Assembly (NCBI GenBank): GCA_041569895.1
Contig: JBFFXF010000251.1
Coordinates: 1-11,310, forward strand
Length of the DNA stretch: 11,310 bases
Direction of reading: 5' to 3'
Source: JBFFXF01 sp041569895
Lineage (GTDB): Bacteria > Planctomycetota > UBA8108 > JACQVS01
Shown: piece by piece, positions 1-8,473 of the stretch
Layout of the letters: every line of letters starts with the position of its first letter
Numbering within the stretch: position 1 is the stretch's first letter
The notes under the pieces: model-generated
Databases searched by the model: none
Told to the model about the DNA's origin: nothing
What the model saw: only the letters and a program-made list of their open reading frames with translations
Position numbers and translations under genes: made by a program

Positions 1-7
1 GCCGAAG

Positions 8-40
8 CCCTCCCACCGCTGCCCCTCCCCCCCACCCCCC
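8..40. other. C-rich tract (G-quadruplex/i-motif candidate) upstream of the efflux operon
   Basis: C-runs of 3, 3, 4, 7 and 6 bases (8-10, 12-14, 22-25, 27-33, 35-40) give five G-runs on the - strand, with short gaps except one of 7 nt. The arrangement could fold as a quadruplex. It sits about 37 bp before the predicted -35 box. Confidence 0.4.
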
Positions 41-55
41 TTGCAAGGAAATTTC
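39..55. promoter_or_regulatory. Two adjoining palindromes, possible operator
   Basis: CCTTGCAAGG (39-48) is a perfect 10-bp palindrome and GAAATTTC (48-55) a perfect 8-bp palindrome sharing base 48. They lie about 20 bp upstream of the predicted -35 box, in the most AT-rich patch of the leader. A repressor or activator site is possible, but no regulator gene is next to it in the window. Confidence 0.25.
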
Positions 56-76
56 GCCCCCCGCCCCGCCAGACTG

Positions 77-103
77 TTGTCGCGGCCGAGACGAGGCTAC
101 AAT
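77..103 (+). promoter_or_regulatory. Putative sigma70-type promoter of the efflux operon
   Basis: TTGTCG (77-82) and TACAAT (98-103) are separated by 15 nt, which is short. The -10 box matches 5 of 6 consensus bases. Transcription would start near 110, giving a leader of about 30 nt before GTG 140 that contains its GAGGTGG site. This fits the GTG start and argues against TTG 41. Prediction only. Confidence 0.4.
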
Positions 104-124
104 GGCGTAAATATGTCCCGTGTC

Positions 125-131
125 GAGGTGG
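125..131 (+). promoter_or_regulatory. Ribosome binding site of the adaptor gene
   Basis: GAGGTGG lies 8 nt before GTG 140. It decides the start, since neither TTG 41 nor ATG 113 has a comparable site. Confidence 0.6.
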
Positions 132-139
132 CTCACGTC

Positions 140-1447
140 GTGAACCGTTTCTCGCTGATGCTGTCGATCGCGTTGCTCGTCGGCCTCGCCGCCCTCTCGG
201 GCTGCTGGCAGCCGACCGAGGGCGCCACCGTCGATTCGGCGGGCTCGGGGTCCTCCGAGCTCGATCCGCCTGTCCTGGTCAGGCTCGGCGAGTTCACCCG
301 CGGCACCGTGTCATCGACGCTCCGGGTGCACGCGGACCTGGTCGCCGTCGAGCGAGCCGAGGTCTACCCGGAGATCAGCGGGGTCGTCGGCGCCGTGCTC
401 GCCCGCGAGGGGGATACGGTCGAGAAGGACCAGCCGATCGTCCAGCTGCGCGACGAGGAGCTGCGGCTCACCGCCGAGGTCAAGGACGTCATGCGCGAGC
501 AGGCCGGGACGCGCGTGCGGCAGTCGGAGCTCGCCGTCGAGGAGCTCAGCGGCACCGCCGAGACCAAGCGGCTCCTCGTCGAGAAGGCGCGGTCGGAGTT
601 CGAGCGGCTCGCCGAGCTCTACTCGGAGGAGGCCGGCGCCGAGAGCATCATCTCGAAGGAGGAGTACGAGGGGAAGCGCTACGCGCTCGAGGAGGCGCGA
701 CTGAACGCCGCCGCAGCCGAGATCCAGCTCGCCAAGGCCCGCGCCGATCTGACGCTGGCGCAGCAATCGGCGCGCGAGGCCGAGCTCCAGCACCGCACCG
801 CCGAGTACCAGCTCTCGCGAGCCGTGTTGCGCTCGCCGATTTCCGGCGGCCTGACGTTCCTCGAGCTGCGCCCGGGGGAGCTCGTCGGTCCGTCGACGCT
901 GGCGTTCTCGGTGGTCGACCCGGCGCAGCTCGAGGCGCGGCTCTTCGTGCCCCAGCGCGAGCTCGGCCGGCTCGCGGTCGGCCAGCTCGTCCGCATCGAG
1001 AGCGAGGTCTTTCCGGGAGAGCTCTTCCGCGGCACGGTCGACGTCATCAACCCCGCGGTCGATCCCGAGAACGGCATGGTTCGCGTCATCGTCGGCGTCG
1101 ATGACCCGCACGCGCTGGGCCGCCTGCGGCCGGGGATGTACATCAGCGGCGAGATCGTCGTCGAGACGCGCGATGACGCGCTGCTCGTCTCCAAGAAGGC
1201 GATCGTCTACGAGAACCAGAAGCCGATTCTCTTCCTCGTGCAGGAGGACGTCGCGCACCGCTACCTCGTCGAGAAGGGGCATTCCTCGGCGGAGTCGGTC
1301 GAGGTCCTCGGCATCACCGACGCCAGCGGCACGCGGCTGACCGAGATCCCCGCCGGCGCGCGACCGGTCGTCCAGGGTCACAACAACCTCCGCGACGGCT
1401 CTCGCATCGAGGAAGAGGAGCCCGCGTCCGCCGGCGGCGCGTCGTAG
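140..1447 (+). CDS. RND efflux periplasmic adaptor (HlyD/AcrA-type membrane fusion lipoprotein)
   Basis: Periplasmic adaptor that links an RND permease to an outer-membrane channel. From the GTG at 140 the product is 435 aa. It opens with a lipoprotein signal: MNRF, a hydrophobic core, then lipobox LSGC with Cys22 as the lipidation site. A first lipoyl half-domain lies around residues 70-108 (YPEISG at 76-81, then EGDTVEKDQPIVQL). A long charged alpha-hairpin coiled coil covers about 109-226. The second lipoyl half starts at LRSPISGG (230-237), followed by a beta-barrel to about 320 and a membrane-proximal domain. The tail is acidic (IEEEEP). Start choice: the frame is open from TTG 41 and has an ATG at 113, but GTG 140 has GAGGTGG 8 nt upstream, gives an ideal signal peptide and lies downstream of the likely promoter; ATG 113 is the alternative. 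First gene of the operon, 1 nt before the permease. Family assignment is firm; substrate unknown. Confidence 0.93.
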   Translation: MNRFSLMLSIALLVGLAALSGCWQPTEGATVDSAGSGSSELDPPVLVRLGEFTRGTVSSTLRVHADLVAVERAEVYPEISGVVGAVLAREGDTVEKDQPIVQLRDEELRLTAEVKDVMREQAGTRVRQSELAVEELSGTAETKRLLVEKARSEFERLAELYSEEAGAESIISKEEYEGKRYALEEARLNAAAAEIQLAKARADLTLAQQSAREAELQHRTAEYQLSRAVLRSPISGGLTFLELRPGELVGPSTLAFSVVDPAQLEARLFVPQRELGRLAVGQLVRIESEVFPGELFRGTVDVINPAVDPENGMVRVIVGVDDPHALGRLRPGMYISGEIVVETRDDALLVSKKAIVYENQKPILFLVQEDVAHRYLVEKGHSSAESVEVLGITDASGTRLTEIPAGARPVVQGHNNLRDGSRIEEEEPASAGGAS

Positions 1448-1448
1448 C

Positions 1449-4400
1449 GTGGCCCACCAGGACGAGCGCGCCGATCACGACCACGGAGTGATTGCGCTCT
1501 GCACGCGACGTCCGGTCGCGATGATGATGGTCGTCGCGACGGTGCTCGTCTTCGGCTTCATCTCCTTCCGCCAGCTGCCCCGCAACCTGATGCCGGACGT
1601 GTCCTATCCGACGGTCACGGTCCGCACGGAGTATCCGGGGGCGGCGCCGATCGATGTCGAGGACCGCGTCTCCGAGCGGCTCGAGAGCGTCCTGTCGCAG
1701 GTCAAGGGTCTGCGACGCGTGAGCTCCGTGTCGCGCGCGGAGCTCTCGGAGATCATCCTCGAGTTCGCCTGGGGCACCGACATGGGCCAGGCGACGATGG
1801 AGGTGCGCGAGAAGGTCGATCAGGCGATCCTGCCCGACGAGGTCGAGCGTCCGATCATCCTGCGTTACGACCCGACCCTCGATCCCGTCCTGCAGCTCGG
1901 CTTCTACCGCGAGCGGGCACCGGGCGTGGAGCTCGCCGGCGACGACCAGATCCGCGACCTGATCGACCTGCGGATCGAGGCGGAGGAGCTCATCGAGAAG
2001 GACCTCGAGCTCGTCGCCGGCGTCGCGGCGGTCGAGGTGCGCGGGGGCTACGAGAAGGAGATCCGCATCGACGTCGACGAGGAGCTGCTGCCGTCTCGCG
2101 GCGTCACCATGGAGCTCATCTCGAGGCGGCTCGCGGAGGAGAACCAGAACCTCGCCAGCGGCGTGCTCTACGAGGGCGACGACGCGCTGATCGTGCGCTC
2201 GGTGAATGAGTTCCTCCGCGTTGACGAGATCGCCGACGTCGTCATCCGGCGCCAGGGAGACGTGCCGGTGCGGCTGCGTGACATCGCGCGCGTGTACGTC
2301 GGTTACAAGGACCCCGAGGTGCTGACGCGCTACAACGGGTCCCCGTGCGTCAAGATCGACGTCCACAAGGAGGCGGACGCGAACGTCGTCGACGTGGCGA
2401 GGCGCGTCCGGGACCGGGTCTTCGGCACCGCCGCCGAGCGCGCCCGTCTCGTCGAGATCCAGCGCCGCGAGCGCCTGGCGCAGCGCCGGGAAGCCGGCGG
2501 CGAGGAGCGCAAGAAGAAGGAGGCGGCGGAGAAGAAGAAGCCTCCCGACCGCCGCTCGCCGTTCTCGTTCGGCCAGCCGCCGCCCGGCCGGCCGAACTTC
2601 ATCGCCTCGCGGCTGTCGCCCGGGAAGCAGGTCGTCCTGATGAGCGACCAGTCGCGCTTCATCGAGAACGCGCTCGACGAGGTCGGCGTGACGGTGATCA
2701 CCGGCGGGGCGCTCGCGATCGCCGTGCTCTACCTCTTCCTGCGCAACTTCTGGTTCACGACCATCGTCGGGCTCGCGATCCCGCTCTCGGTGATCGCCAC
2801 CTTCGCGGCGCTGAAGATCTTCGGCGTGTCGCTCAACATCATGAGCCTCGGCGGGCTCGCGCTCGGTGTCGGCATGCTCGTCGACAGCTCGATCGTCGTC
2901 CTCGAGAGCATCTTCCGGTGTCGCGAGGACGGAGAATCGCCGAGGATCGCCGCGGTGCGCGGCGGTCGGGCGGTGGCGGCCGCCGTCACCGCGTCGACGT
3001 TGACCACCGTCGCCGTCTTCTTTCCCATCGTCTTCGTCGAGGGGGTCGCCGGACAGGTGTTCCGCGACCAGGCGATCACCGTGGTGGTGTCGCTGGTCGT
3101 CTCCCTCGCGGTGTCGCTCACGTTCATTCCGACGCTGGTCGCCCGTCGTCTCGCCCCGCTTGCTTCCGCCGGAGAGTCGGAAGCGGCGTCGGGGGCTGCC
3201 GACCGGTCGCCGCTGCGACGCTTCCGATTCACGTCACCGGCGCGGCTGCGGGTCGCCCTTTCGGCGAGGGGCGGTCGCAGGCTCCTCTGGCCCGTTCTGC
3301 TGCCGCTCTACACCGCGCAGCTGGTGGTCGAGGGGTTCGGGTACCTCATGCTCGCGGTCGCCACGGCGCTCGGCGCGCTCGCCCGGCGTTGCGGCGTGAT
3401 CTGGTCGTCGTTCTTCGGAAGATCGACCGGCGCGGCGTTCCGCGCGTTCGATGCGACCTGGGCGCGCATCGAGATCGGCTATCCCGCCTTGATCCGCACC
3501 GCGCTCCGCCATCGCGGCGCGGTGATCGCCGCCGCGGTGGTCAGCGCGCTGGTGGCGGCGCTGATCTTCCCGCGTCTCGGGACGGAGCTCATCCCGGAGG
3601 TCCACCAGGGCGAGTTCACCGTCGAGGTGACGCTGCCGATCGGCTCCCGCATCGAGCGGACCGACGACCGCATCCGGCCGCTCGAGCGCCGGATCATCGA
3701 GCAGTCCAACGTCGCCAGCGTCACCACCACGGTCGGCGTCGAGAAGGACTCGCTCGACGCCGGCGAGCAGGGCGAGCACACGGCGCGGATCCTCGTGCGG
3801 ATCGCCGGGACCGGCGCGCCACGTGTCCTCGAGGAGGAGGTCAAGGCCGGCGTGCGGCGGGTCTTCTCCGGCATTCCCGACACCACGATCAAGCTGCGCA
3901 ACCCGACGCTGTTCAGCTTCAAGACGCCGATCGAGGTCGAGGTGAAGGGCTACTCGCTGACGCGTCTGCGGCAGCTCGCCTCCGAGGTCGAGGAGGCGAT
4001 GCGACGCCTGCCGTCGATCAAGGACGTCAAGTCGAGCTCGCGCCGCGGCTATCCGGAGCTCCAGCTGACCTTCGACCGCGAGCTGCTGATGAAGTACGGA
4101 CTCGACGTGGCGACGATCGGCAACGCCATCCGGCGCAAGGTGGAAGGCGAGGTGCCGACGCGCTTCACCGAGGGCGATCGCAAGGTCGATCTGCGGGTGC
4201 GTCTCGGCGAGGAGGACCGTTCCTCCGTCGAGGACCTGCGGTCGATGCTGATCAACCGCGGCGCGGAGGGCGGCCGGCCGATCGCGCTCTATGACGTCGC
4301 CACGGTGGTGCAGGACTTCGGGCCGTCGGAGATCCGCCGCATCGGGCAGAGTCGCGCCGCGGTGGTCACCGCCAACCTGGCGGGGCTCGACCTCGGACGC

Positions 4401-5024
4401 GCCACCGAGGACATCACGCGGGTCATCCAGCGAATCGACGTGCCTCCCGAGTTCACCGTCGGCTTCGGCGGGCAGCAGTCCGAGCTCGTCGCCTCGCAGC
4501 GAAGCCTGATCTGGGCCCTGGTGCTGGCGATCTTCCTCGTCTACGTGGTGATGGCGGCGCAGTTCGAGTCGCTCGTGCAGCCGTTCGTCATTCTCTTCTC
4601 GATCCCGCTCGCGTCGGTCGGCATCGCGGTTGCGCTGTGGCTGCTCGACATCTCGCTCAGCGTGGTGAGCTTCGTCGGCATGATCGTGCTCGCCGGCATC
4701 GTCGTCAACAACGCCATCGTGCTCATCGACTGCATCAACCAGCTGCGGCGCTCCGGCCGGGAGAAGCTCGACGCCATCGCGGAGGGCGGACGGCTGCGCC
4801 TGCGCCCGATCCTGATGACCACGTCGACCACCGTGCTCGGCCTCCTGCCGCTGACCGGCGCGCTCAACTGGGTGCCGGGCGCGGCGTCGGTGCTCGGCGT
4901 CGGCGAGGGGCTCGAGATCCGCGCGCCGATGGCGATCACGGTGATCGTCGGGCTGCTGAGCTCGACCGTACTGACGCTCTTCGTCATCCCGGTCATCTAC
5001 TCGCTGACGGACAGGAGGGCGTAG
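1449..5024 (+). CDS. RND efflux permease, first of two (HAE1/AcrB-like, with two insertions)
   Basis: Inner-membrane proton/drug antiporter of the RND superfamily, 1191 aa against about 1,030-1,050 usual. The N-terminus has CTRRPVAMMMV and the first membrane helix at about 22-44. The TM4 motif GMLVDSSIVVLES carries D479 but Ser480 in place of the second Asp of AcrB (D407/D408). The TM10 motif VVNNAIVLID has Asn1087 where AcrB has Lys940. The RLRPILMT motif with its Arg is kept. The extra length comes from a Lys/Arg/Glu- then Pro-rich insert at about 338-391 in the first porter domain, and about 70 extra residues between TM6 and TM7 (within 570-678) containing a hydrophobic stretch at about 612-650. 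GTG start 1 nt after the adaptor stop with only a weak Shine-Dalgarno, so translational coupling is likely. Pumping role firm; substrate unknown. Confidence 0.95.
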   Translation: MAHQDERADHDHGVIALCTRRPVAMMMVVATVLVFGFISFRQLPRNLMPDVSYPTVTVRTEYPGAAPIDVEDRVSERLESVLSQVKGLRRVSSVSRAELSEIILEFAWGTDMGQATMEVREKVDQAILPDEVERPIILRYDPTLDPVLQLGFYRERAPGVELAGDDQIRDLIDLRIEAEELIEKDLELVAGVAAVEVRGGYEKEIRIDVDEELLPSRGVTMELISRRLAEENQNLASGVLYEGDDALIVRSVNEFLRVDEIADVVIRRQGDVPVRLRDIARVYVGYKDPEVLTRYNGSPCVKIDVHKEADANVVDVARRVRDRVFGTAAERARLVEIQRRERLAQRREAGGEERKKKEAAEKKKPPDRRSPFSFGQPPPGRPNFIASRLSPGKQVVLMSDQSRFIENALDEVGVTVITGGALAIAVLYLFLRNFWFTTIVGLAIPLSVIATFAALKIFGVSLNIMSLGGLALGVGMLVDSSIVVLESIFRCREDGESPRIAAVRGGRAVAAAVTASTLTTVAVFFPIVFVEGVAGQVFRDQAITVVVSLVVSLAVSLTFIPTLVARRLAPLASAGESEAASGAADRSPLRRFRFTSPARLRVALSARGGRRLLWPVLLPLYTAQLVVEGFGYLMLAVATALGALARRCGVIWSSFFGRSTGAAFRAFDATWARIEIGYPALIRTALRHRGAVIAAAVVSALVAALIFPRLGTELIPEVHQGEFTVEVTLPIGSRIERTDDRIRPLERRIIEQSNVASVTTTVGVEKDSLDAGEQGEHTARILVRIAGTGAPRVLEEEVKAGVRRVFSGIPDTTIKLRNPTLFSFKTPIEVEVKGYSLTRLRQLASEVEEAMRRLPSIKDVKSSSRRGYPELQLTFDRELLMKYGLDVATIGNAIRRKVEGEVPTRFTEGDRKVDLRVRLGEEDRSSVEDLRSMLINRGAEGGRPIALYDVATVVQDFGPSEIRRIGQSRAAVVTANLAGLDLGRATEDITRVIQRIDVPPEFTVGFGGQQSELVASQRSLIWALVLAIFLVYVVMAAQFESLVQPFVILFSIPLASVGIAVALWLLDISLSVVSFVGMIVLAGIVVNNAIVLIDCINQLRRSGREKLDAIAEGGRLRLRPILMTTSTTVLGLLPLTGALNWVPGAASVLGVGEGLEIRAPMAITVIVGLLSSTVLTLFVIPVIYSLTDRRA
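5013..5019 (+). promoter_or_regulatory. Ribosome binding site of the second permease
   Basis: AGGAGGG is a near-perfect Shine-Dalgarno, 7 nt before GTG 5027 and within the last codons of the first permease. It fixes the start of the second permease and is much stronger than the site of the first, so the second permease may be translated at least as well. Confidence 0.75.
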
Positions 5025-5026
5025 CG

Positions 5027-8000
5027 GTGGACGCCGGACGCGACGACTCGCTGTTCGTGCGCTGGACGATCTACCGTCCGGTGACCATCCTGGTCCTGTT
5101 CGTGGCGCTGCTCGTCGTCGGCATCGTCGCCTACCCCGGCATCCCGGTGCAGCTGGCGCCACCGGGAATCTCGATGGGCGCCGTGTCGATCTGGATCCCG
5201 GTGCCCGACGGGACGCCGCAGGAGGTGATGGAGCAGGTCGCGAAGCCCGCCGAGGACCTCCTGCGGACGATTCCGGGCGTCGAGGAGATCTTCAGCCGCT
5301 CCGGCGCGACCAGCTGCCACCTGCGCGTCGAGTACGACCCGCACGTCGACGGCGACACCATCGCCGCCGACATCCGCGAGCGCATCGACCGCGCCAAGCT
5401 GCGCTGGCCCGAGGGGGTCGACCGCTACCATCTCTGGCGCGGGCGCATGGACTCGGACATGCCGATTTACGTCGCGTCGGTCGGTCTCGACGTGGACGAG
5501 GAGCGCGTCGACGTCAACGACGTCTTCGAGAACGTCATCCAGAACCGCCTGCTGGCGATCGACGGCGTCGCCCGCGTGACGTTCTGGGGCCTCATCGACA
5601 AGCGCGTCACGGTCAGCCTCGACAATGACCGCGTCGCCGGTCACGCCGTCCCAGTCAGACAGCTGATCCAGCGGCTCGCCTCGGACAACCTCAACATCAC
5701 CGGCGGCAAGATCCGCGATGGCGATCGCGAGTACCTCGTCCGGTCGGTCGGCAAGTTCGGCAGCTTCGACGAGATCCGCGACTACCCGATCAACGACAGG
5801 CTGCGCATCACCGATGTCGCCGAGGTCGGCTACTACCGCGCCATCAAGGACCGCCTGTCGAGGGTCAACGGTCTCTTCTCGCACGTCGTCGTCGTCCACA
5901 AGGATTCGCTCGCCAACACGATCGACGTCTGCGAGCGCGTCGGCGAGCTGATGAACGGCGAGATTCGCGAGAACCTGCCGCGCTGGTATCCGGGCGTCAG
6001 GAGGGTCGAGATCCACGCGTTTCTCGACCAGGGACAGGTGATCCGGATCTCGATCGACTCGCTGCGCGAGAACGGCATCTGGGGCGGGCTGTTCGCGATG
6101 GTGGTGCTCTTCGCGTTCTTCCGTCACGTGCGGCTGACGCTGCTGGTGACGCTGGCGATCCCGTTCTCGCTGCTGATCACCGTGGTGTGGATCTACTTCC
6201 GCGACGGCACCTTCAACATCATGTCGCTGATGGGCATGTCGCTCGGCATCGGCATGCTCGTCGACAACTCGATCGTCGTCGTCGAGAACATCGTGCGCAA
6301 GCGAGAGGGCGGGCTCGGGCGCATCGCGGCGGCGGTCGAGGGCGTGCGCGAGGTCGGACTCGCCGTGTCGCTCGCGACCCTGACGACGGTCGTCGTCTTC
6401 CTGCCCATCATGTTCCTCGGCGACCCGCGCTTCAAGGCGATCTACCAGGAGGTCGGCGGGCCGCTCTGCGTCAGCGTGCTGGCGTCGCTCGTCGTCGCGC
6501 TCATCTTCATCCCGCAGGGGGTGATCCACTTCTTCCGCGGGCGGCGAGAGGGCGTCCCGCGCGAGCGAACGGGGGACGACCGCACCGCCGGGATGGACGC
6601 CGCGTCGGTGTTGCGCCCCTCGCGCGTCAACCGCTGGACGCAGTCGTTCCTCGACTGGTGCCTCCGCCACCGCTTCGAGGCGTTCGTGCTCTTCGCCCTG
6701 GTCGTCGGCTCGGTCTGGCTGATCTCCGGCCGCATGAAGAAGAGCGACGACATGGGCGAGGGGTCGAGCCGCGTGGAGTTCCGCGTCACGCTGCCGAAGA
6801 ACACCTCGCTTTCGGAAGCCAACGATGTCTTCGGGCGGCTCGAGGCATCGCTCGACGCTCGCCGGGACGAGCTCGGCATCCGGTCGCTGACGTCGTGGTT
6901 CGACTCGCGGGACGGCAACCTCAACGTCTTCTTCGAGCCCGGTCGCCGCGTCCGTCGCGAGGAGTTCTTCGAACGAATCAAGCCGTTCCTGCCGCGCATA
7001 GCCGACGTCCGCGTCGAGCTCGAGGGCGACGTCTTCTCCCGGGAGGGGTGGGGCGAGCGCGTGCGCGTCTTCGTGCGCGGAGGCGATTTCCGCATCGTCT
7101 CCGAGCTCGGAGACGAGGTGCAGCGCGCCCTCCTCGACCGCGAGATGTTCCCGGAGATCACCGACGTCGTCCAGGCGCGCGAGGACGAGCGCGACGAGGT
7201 GCGCGTCACGGTCCGGCGGGACTGGGCGCAGCACCACGGCATCGATGCCGGCTCGGTCGGCAGCATGGTCTCGTGGGCGATCCGCGGCGCCGTGCTGCCC
7301 GACTACGAGACCGAGGACCGCGAGCTGCCGTTCTGGATCCGCTACGAGGACTCCGACAAGGAGAACATCGACGACCTGCGCGCGATTCCCGTGTACCGGG
7401 AGGACGGCGTGCCGATCCGTCTCGAGAACCTCGCCACCTACGCGAGGTACCCCGGGCCCGGCTCGATCCGGCGGGTCAATGGCAAGATGACGCTCGCCTA
7501 CACGGTCGAGGCGGAGACCGAGAACACCTTCGAGCTCAAGAACCGCGTCCGCCGGCGGCTCGCGCGCATCTCCGTGCCCGAGGGGTTCGAGGTGACCACC
7601 GACCCGCGACGCGGGGGCTTCGCCGAGGACCTCGAGAGCACCATCTTCGCCATGGTGCTCGCCATGTGCCTCGTCTTCTTCGTCATGGGCTTTCTCTTCG
7701 AGTCGGTCCTGCTGCCGTTCTCGGTGGTGCTCTCGATCCCGCACGCGTTCTTCGGGTCGATGTGGGCGCTCTACCTGACGGGCGTGCCGGTCGACGCCGG
7801 CGCCATGGTCGGCATGATCATGCTGGTCGGCATCGTCGTGAACAACGCCATCGTCCTCGTCGACACCATCAATCGCCGCCGCGGCGAGGGGATCGCCCGT
7901 CACGACGCCATCCTCGAGTCGGCGCGCATCCGTTTCCGTCCGGTGTGGATGACCGCGCTGACGACGATCTTCGGGCTCCTGCCGCTGGCGATCTTCCCGC

Positions 8001-8167
8001 AGACCGGCGAGGGGATGGACTACCGCTCGATGGCCGTCGTCCTGGTGGGCGGGCTGTCGACGTCGACCTTCTTCACCCTCTTCGTCGTGCCCCTCTTTTA
8101 CACCTTCTTCGACGACCTGCGACGGGTCAGCCTCGAGCTCGTCCACCGCGTCGTCGCCCCGAGCTGA
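5027..8167 (+). CDS. RND efflux permease, second of two (HAE1/AcrB-like)
   Basis: Second RND inner-membrane permease, 1046 aa, a normal full length for the family. It begins MDAGRDDSLFVRWTIYRPVTILVLFVALLVVG (first membrane helix about 15-38, after an opening motif typical of RND permeases). TM4 has GMLVDNSIVVVEN (D413, N414). TM10 has GIVVNNAIVLVD (N939, N940). The last helix group has RIRFRPVWMT and FGLLPLAIFP. Two large periplasmic porter loops are present, the second from about residue 575 to 865. GTG 5027 is set by AGGAGGG at 5013-5019, 7 nt upstream and inside the end of the preceding gene; the frame is open further upstream, but that part overlaps the first permease and is its shadow. 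It lacks both insertions of its neighbour, so the two are diverged paralogues, not a recent copy. Likely partner in a mixed trimer (inference from gene order, as in MdtB/MdtC). Confidence 0.95.
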   Translation: MDAGRDDSLFVRWTIYRPVTILVLFVALLVVGIVAYPGIPVQLAPPGISMGAVSIWIPVPDGTPQEVMEQVAKPAEDLLRTIPGVEEIFSRSGATSCHLRVEYDPHVDGDTIAADIRERIDRAKLRWPEGVDRYHLWRGRMDSDMPIYVASVGLDVDEERVDVNDVFENVIQNRLLAIDGVARVTFWGLIDKRVTVSLDNDRVAGHAVPVRQLIQRLASDNLNITGGKIRDGDREYLVRSVGKFGSFDEIRDYPINDRLRITDVAEVGYYRAIKDRLSRVNGLFSHVVVVHKDSLANTIDVCERVGELMNGEIRENLPRWYPGVRRVEIHAFLDQGQVIRISIDSLRENGIWGGLFAMVVLFAFFRHVRLTLLVTLAIPFSLLITVVWIYFRDGTFNIMSLMGMSLGIGMLVDNSIVVVENIVRKREGGLGRIAAAVEGVREVGLAVSLATLTTVVVFLPIMFLGDPRFKAIYQEVGGPLCVSVLASLVVALIFIPQGVIHFFRGRREGVPRERTGDDRTAGMDAASVLRPSRVNRWTQSFLDWCLRHRFEAFVLFALVVGSVWLISGRMKKSDDMGEGSSRVEFRVTLPKNTSLSEANDVFGRLEASLDARRDELGIRSLTSWFDSRDGNLNVFFEPGRRVRREEFFERIKPFLPRIADVRVELEGDVFSREGWGERVRVFVRGGDFRIVSELGDEVQRALLDREMFPEITDVVQAREDERDEVRVTVRRDWAQHHGIDAGSVGSMVSWAIRGAVLPDYETEDRELPFWIRYEDSDKENIDDLRAIPVYREDGVPIRLENLATYARYPGPGSIRRVNGKMTLAYTVEAETENTFELKNRVRRRLARISVPEGFEVTTDPRRGGFAEDLESTIFAMVLAMCLVFFVMGFLFESVLLPFSVVLSIPHAFFGSMWALYLTGVPVDAGAMVGMIMLVGIVVNNAIVLVDTINRRRGEGIARHDAILESARIRFRPVWMTALTTIFGLLPLAIFPQTGEGMDYRSMAVVLVGGLSTSTFFTLFVVPLFYTFFDDLRRVSLELVHRVVAPS

Positions 8168-8473
8168 CCGGGTGACCGCGTCCGGGCGAGCGCCGGCGAG
8201 CGCCGCGGGCATCGGTTCCTGCCTCGTTTCGCAACACCCTGCCCGACGGCCGAGTTACGGACTGCGCATGCGGCGTTTTCCTGCGTTCAGCACGCGTCGT
8301 TTCGCCGATAAGGGAAGCGGACGGGCTCCGTCTCGATCGAGGCGGGGCGAGAGTCGGTTGTGGTCCGCCGCTCGCCTCCCGGCGTTCCCGCTTCGGGGAA
8401 TACCGGCCCGCCGCGCCGGTCCGTCGGGAGCAGCGGCGAGTGACTCATTCTTCGGCACCGGAGACCCGAAAGT
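8168..8473. other. Non-coding gap between efflux operon and kinase
   Basis: About 306 bases without a convincing gene. One long + frame beginning at GTG 8172 is Arg/Ser-rich, has no family-like sequence and runs into the kinase out of frame. I see no clear terminator with a T-run and no clear promoter; GATAAG at 8307-8312 is the best -10-like string but has no good -35. A small hairpin (TTCCC 8385-8389 with GGGAA 8396-8400) and a 10-bp tandem duplication are the only structures noticed. Confidence 0.6.
8186..8205. repeat. Perfect 10-bp tandem duplication
   Basis: GCGAGCGCCG occurs twice back to back, about 19 bp after the stop of the second permease. The junction also makes the palindrome CGCCGGCG. 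It could add stem structure to the 3' end of the operon transcript, but there is no T-tract. Probably a small slippage product. Confidence 0.5.

Noticed and set aside
41..139. N-terminal extension of the adaptor from TTG 41 or ATG 113
   Set aside because: The TTG start would place the likely promoter inside the gene. Both lack a good ribosome site, and GTG 140 gives a clean lipoprotein signal with GAGGTGG at proper spacing. ATG 113 remains possible but less likely.
4637..5026. Upstream extension of the second permease frame
   Set aside because: This part is Arg/His-rich and overlaps the conserved C-terminal helices of the first permease. The GTG at 5027 with AGGAGGG is decisive.
3234..5162. 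Long - strand open frame opposite the first permease
   Set aside because: Same shadow effect, with low-complexity Arg/Asp/Glu composition and no domain pattern.
4997..8212. Very long - strand open frame opposite the second permease
   Set aside because: It is an antisense shadow of a GC-rich gene: Asp/Arg/His-rich, no family motifs, opposite a fully conserved RND permease.
8286..8312. Promoter for the kinase gene (TTCAGC and GATAAG)
   Set aside because: The spacer is 15 nt, both boxes match consensus poorly, and the site is about 160 bp from the start. Not strong enough to report.
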